A DNA stretch of 7,541 bases from Bacillota bacterium (GTDB lineage: Bacteria; Bacillota_A; Clostridia; Peptostreptococcales; Anaerovoracaceae). Where the stretch lies: assembly GCA_017556895.1 (NCBI GenBank), contig JAFYLX010000185.1, forward strand, positions 1 to 7,541. The letters are read 5' to 3'. The notes below the pieces were generated by a model that had not been told where the DNA came from, ran no database searches, and saw only the letters and a program-made list of their open reading frames with translations. Position numbers and translations under genes: made by a program. Below, one piece after another: positions 5,817 to 7,541 of the stretch (the stretch's first letter is position 1; each line of letters begins with the position of its first letter).

Positions 5817-6047
5817 CTATTCCATCATAACTAAAGCGATAGAAAGAACAACGAATAATACCGCTGCAACTTCTGTTACTCTAGCTAAAATAGCTTCATA
5901 ACCTTTGCTCTTCTTCTTACCGAAAAGCTGCTCAGCACCACCCGCAATTGAACCAGAAAGTCCAGCGCTGTTACCAGACTGTAATAGAACAGATGCGATT
6001 AGAATGATACTAGCTACTGCAAGTAAAATCATTAAGAAAGTCTTCAT
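5817..6047 (-). CDS. secG: SecG, preprotein translocase subunit
   Basis: A 76-residue protein of normal SecG length with two hydrophobic helices, about residues 3-22 and 55-74. The loop between them carries the family pattern VLLQSGNSAGLSGSIAGGAEQ (starting at 20), then LFGKKK (41-46) and a conserved-looking LARVTE (54-59). It is the accessory subunit of the SecYEG channel in the plasma membrane and helps SecA-driven export. The start has AGGAGG (6055-6060) 7 bases upstream. In many Firmicutes secG sits just downstream of the lower-glycolysis genes, and here it follows tpiA, which supports the call. It is read from its own promoter and lies 131 bp upstream of the hppA start. No strong terminator is seen between secG and hppA. 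Confidence 0.95.
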   Translation of the reverse strand: MKTFLMILLAVASIILIASVLLQSGNSAGLSGSIAGGAEQLFGKKKSKGYEAILARVTEVAAVLFVVLSIALVMME

Positions 6048-6077
6048 AATTCATCCTCCTAGTATTTTAACTCAATT

Positions 6078-6106
6078 AGTATACCATGTTGATATGCCAA
6101 AATCAA
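6078..6106 (-). promoter_or_regulatory. Sigma-A-type promoter of secG
   Basis: On the minus strand TTGATT (6101-6106) and TATACT (6078-6083) are separated by 17 bp. The -35 box begins just after the tpiA stop codon (6108-6110). The expected transcript start near 6071 leaves a short leader carrying the AGGAGG site. I found no better promoter directly before hppA, so this one may serve both genes. Confidence 0.75.
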
Positions 6107-6107
6107 G

Positions 6108-6854
6108 TTAAAAGTTGATTATTTCAATAAATTTTAAAGGTTCTAAGCTGGCTCCACCAACCAAAGCTCCATCGATTTCTTCCATATTCATAATCTCCGT
6201 CGCATTTTCTGGTTTTACGCTACCGCCGTACTGAATAATAATCTTGTCGGCAGTTTCCATATCGTAAATTTCAGCAAGTGTCATTCTGATTAAATAACAC
6301 ATATCATTTGCCTGCTGAGCCGTAGCAGTCTTGCCAGTTCCGATTGCCCATACTGGTTCATAAGCAACAGTAACCTTAACTGCATCTTCTGCTGTTACAC
6401 CCTCAAAAGCTGCCTTAGTCTGACTTGAAACAACTACTTTTTCATTACCTGCTTCTCTTTCTTCTAAAGTTTCACCTACACAAACTACAGGTAAAATCTT
6501 AGATTCTAGAAGAGCTTTTAATTTTAAATTAACTGTTTCATCAGTTTCTCCGAAGTACTGACGTCTTTCAGAGTGACCTACAAGGCAATAATCAACACCT
6601 AGTTCCTCAAGCATTGGAACTGAAATTTCACCTGTGTATGCCCCTTCCTTCGCAAAATGAACATTCTGAGCACCAACGCCGATGCCAGTTCCCTTAAATT
6701 CTTCTAATAATAAAGGTAACTGAGGATAAGGTGCGAATACAGCAGTTTTTACGTCTGTACCACGGTATAAAGTTTTAAGCTTCATTGCATATTCTTTTGC
6801 TTCTGCAATGCTCTTGTACATTTTCCAGTTTCCTGCAATAAAAGGAATTCTCAT
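6108..6854 (-). CDS. tpiA: Triosephosphate isomerase
   Basis: A 248-residue protein, standard length for this homodimeric cytoplasmic enzyme that interconverts dihydroxyacetone phosphate and glyceraldehyde 3-phosphate. The active-site residues are all visible: Asn9 and Lys11 in GNWKM, the electrophile His94 in VGHSERR (92-98), the general base Glu166 in AYEPVWAIGTGK (164-175), the phosphate-gripping loop 6 AIGTGKTA (170-177), YGGSV (209-213) and GGAS (233-236). The ATG has a GAGGT site (6861-6865) 6 bases upstream. It follows pgk by 18 bp, so the two are almost certainly co-transcribed. It should be fully functional, with no unusual features. Confidence 0.98.
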   Translation of the reverse strand: MRIPFIAGNWKMYKSIAEAKEYAMKLKTLYRGTDVKTAVFAPYPQLPLLLEEFKGTGIGVGAQNVHFAKEGAYTGEISVPMLEELGVDYCLVGHSERRQYFGETDETVNLKLKALLESKILPVVCVGETLEEREAGNEKVVVSSQTKAAFEGVTAEDAVKVTVAYEPVWAIGTGKTATAQQANDMCYLIRMTLAEIYDMETADKIIIQYGGSVKPENATEIMNMEEIDGALVGGASLEPLKFIEIINF

Positions 6855-6872
6855 GATATTACCTCACATTAA

Positions 6873-7541
6873 TTATTTGTCTTCTAAAACTGCAACACCT
6901 GGTAATTCCTTACCTTCAAGGAATTCTAGGGAAGCACCGCCACCTGTTGAGATATGAGTCATCTTGTCACCAAGACCAAACTGTTCAACAGCAGCAGCAG
7001 AGTCGCCACCACCGATTACTGTAATAGCATCGGATTCAGCTAAAGCCTTTGCAACTTCTAAAGTACCAGTTGCAAAGTTTTCCATTTCGAATACGCCCAT
7101 TGGTCCATTCCAAACAACTGTAGCAGCTTTTGCAATTTCTTCCTTGTATAAAGCAACTGTTTCAGGACCGATATCCATACCCATCATATCAGCTGGCATA
7201 TCTTCTCTCTTGCATACAAGAGTTTCTGTTTCGTTCTTGAATTCCTTAGCGCAAACAACGTCTACAGGAATAATCATCTTAACGCCTCTTTCTTCAGCCT
7301 GCTTTAATAACTGTGCTGCAAGATCGATGCTATCAGCATCAAGGATGGAAGTACCGATTTCTAGACCCATTGACTTGTAGAAAGTATACGCCATACCACC
7401 ACCGATGATTAGTGTATCAACCTTATTTAATAGATTTTCGATTACAGAAATCTTGTCTCCTACCTTTGCACCACCCATAATAGCAACGAAAGGTCTCTTT
7501 GGATTTTCAACTGCTCCGCCAAGGAACTGGATTTCCTTTTC
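6873..7541 (-). CDS. pgk: Phosphoglycerate kinase, C-terminal part (5' end beyond the window)
   Basis: The frame stays open from the right window edge to TAA at 6873-6875, giving the last 222 residues of a protein normally near 395. It makes ATP by transferring the acyl phosphate of 1,3-bisphosphoglycerate to ADP. The C-terminal nucleotide-binding domain is complete: GGAKVGDKI (residues 23-31 of this fragment), [28 protein letters not shown] and the closing [17 protein letters not shown]. The internal ATG at 7478 is part of the conserved AIMGGAKV segment and is not the true start: the upstream residues [20 protein letters not shown] (shown to 20) are also typical of Pgk. It is followed by tpiA after 18 bp. 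A gap gene may lie upstream, outside the window. Confidence 0.97.
   Translation of the reverse strand, partial: EKEIQFLGGAVENPKRPFVAIMGGAKVGDKISVIENLLNKVDTLIIGGGMAYTFYKSMGLEIGTSILDADSIDLAAQLLKQAEERGVKMIIPVDVVCAKEFKNETETLVCKREDMPADMMGMDIGPETVALYKEEIAKAATVVWNGPMGVFEMENFATGTLEVAKALAESDAITVIGGGDSAAAVEQFGLGDKMTHISTGGGASLEFLEGKELPGVAVLEDK

Noticed and set aside
7476..7478. ATG that could be read as the start of a short Pgk
   Set aside because: The conserved Pgk sequence continues upstream without a break to the window edge, so this Met is internal.

Overview
The window looks like chromosomal DNA from a low-to-moderate GC, anaerobic Firmicute of the class Clostridia. Three things suggest this: the gene families present (a PRK06851-type P-loop ATPase, DUF975, ThiT, a clostridial-type crotonase and a K+-dependent membrane pyrophosphatase), the strong AGGAGG ribosome binding sites, and the sigma-A-like promoters with TTGACA/TATAAT hexamers. 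I cannot name a genus from the sequence. It reads as an ordinary metabolic core region with no phage, IS or CRISPR content. The interesting material is mostly non-coding.

Left part (1-1914). Two minus-strand genes come first: the 5' portion of a PRK06851-type P-loop ATPase, cut by the left window edge and starting with TTG at 804, and a DUF975 membrane protein (894-1667). A divergent control region follows. The DUF975 promoter and the thiT promoter point away from each other and share almost the same -35 bases (1720-1726). A TPP riboswitch (about 1755-1867) lies downstream on the plus strand, and its expression platform ends in a hairpin that traps the thiT ribosome binding site.

Middle part (1915-3669). 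thiT encodes the thiamine-binding S component of an ECF transporter. It is followed by a crotonase (enoyl-CoA hydratase / 3-hydroxybutyryl-CoA dehydratase) that has its own promoter and terminator. The 335-bp gap between the crotonase and the convergent hppA holds a terminator for each gene, with a 191-bp imperfect palindrome between them that can fold into one long hairpin.

Right part (3670-7541). All genes are on the minus strand. In transcription order they are pgk (5' end cut by the window edge), tpiA, secG and hppA. pgk and tpiA are 18 bp apart and clearly form an operon for lower glycolysis. secG has its own good promoter abutting the tpiA stop codon. hppA encodes a K+-dependent ion-pumping pyrophosphatase; its mRNA leader can form a nested stem structure directly before the ribosome binding site.

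Together the genes cover substrate-level ATP formation (Pgk, TpiA), recovery of energy from PPi as an ion gradient (HppA), short-chain acyl-CoA metabolism (crotonase), protein export (SecG) and thiamine uptake under TPP control. I see no convincing wholly new multi-gene system. The best candidates for something undescribed are the hppA leader structure, the 191-bp foldback element, the shared -35 divergent promoter and the degenerate second P-loop of the ATPase.
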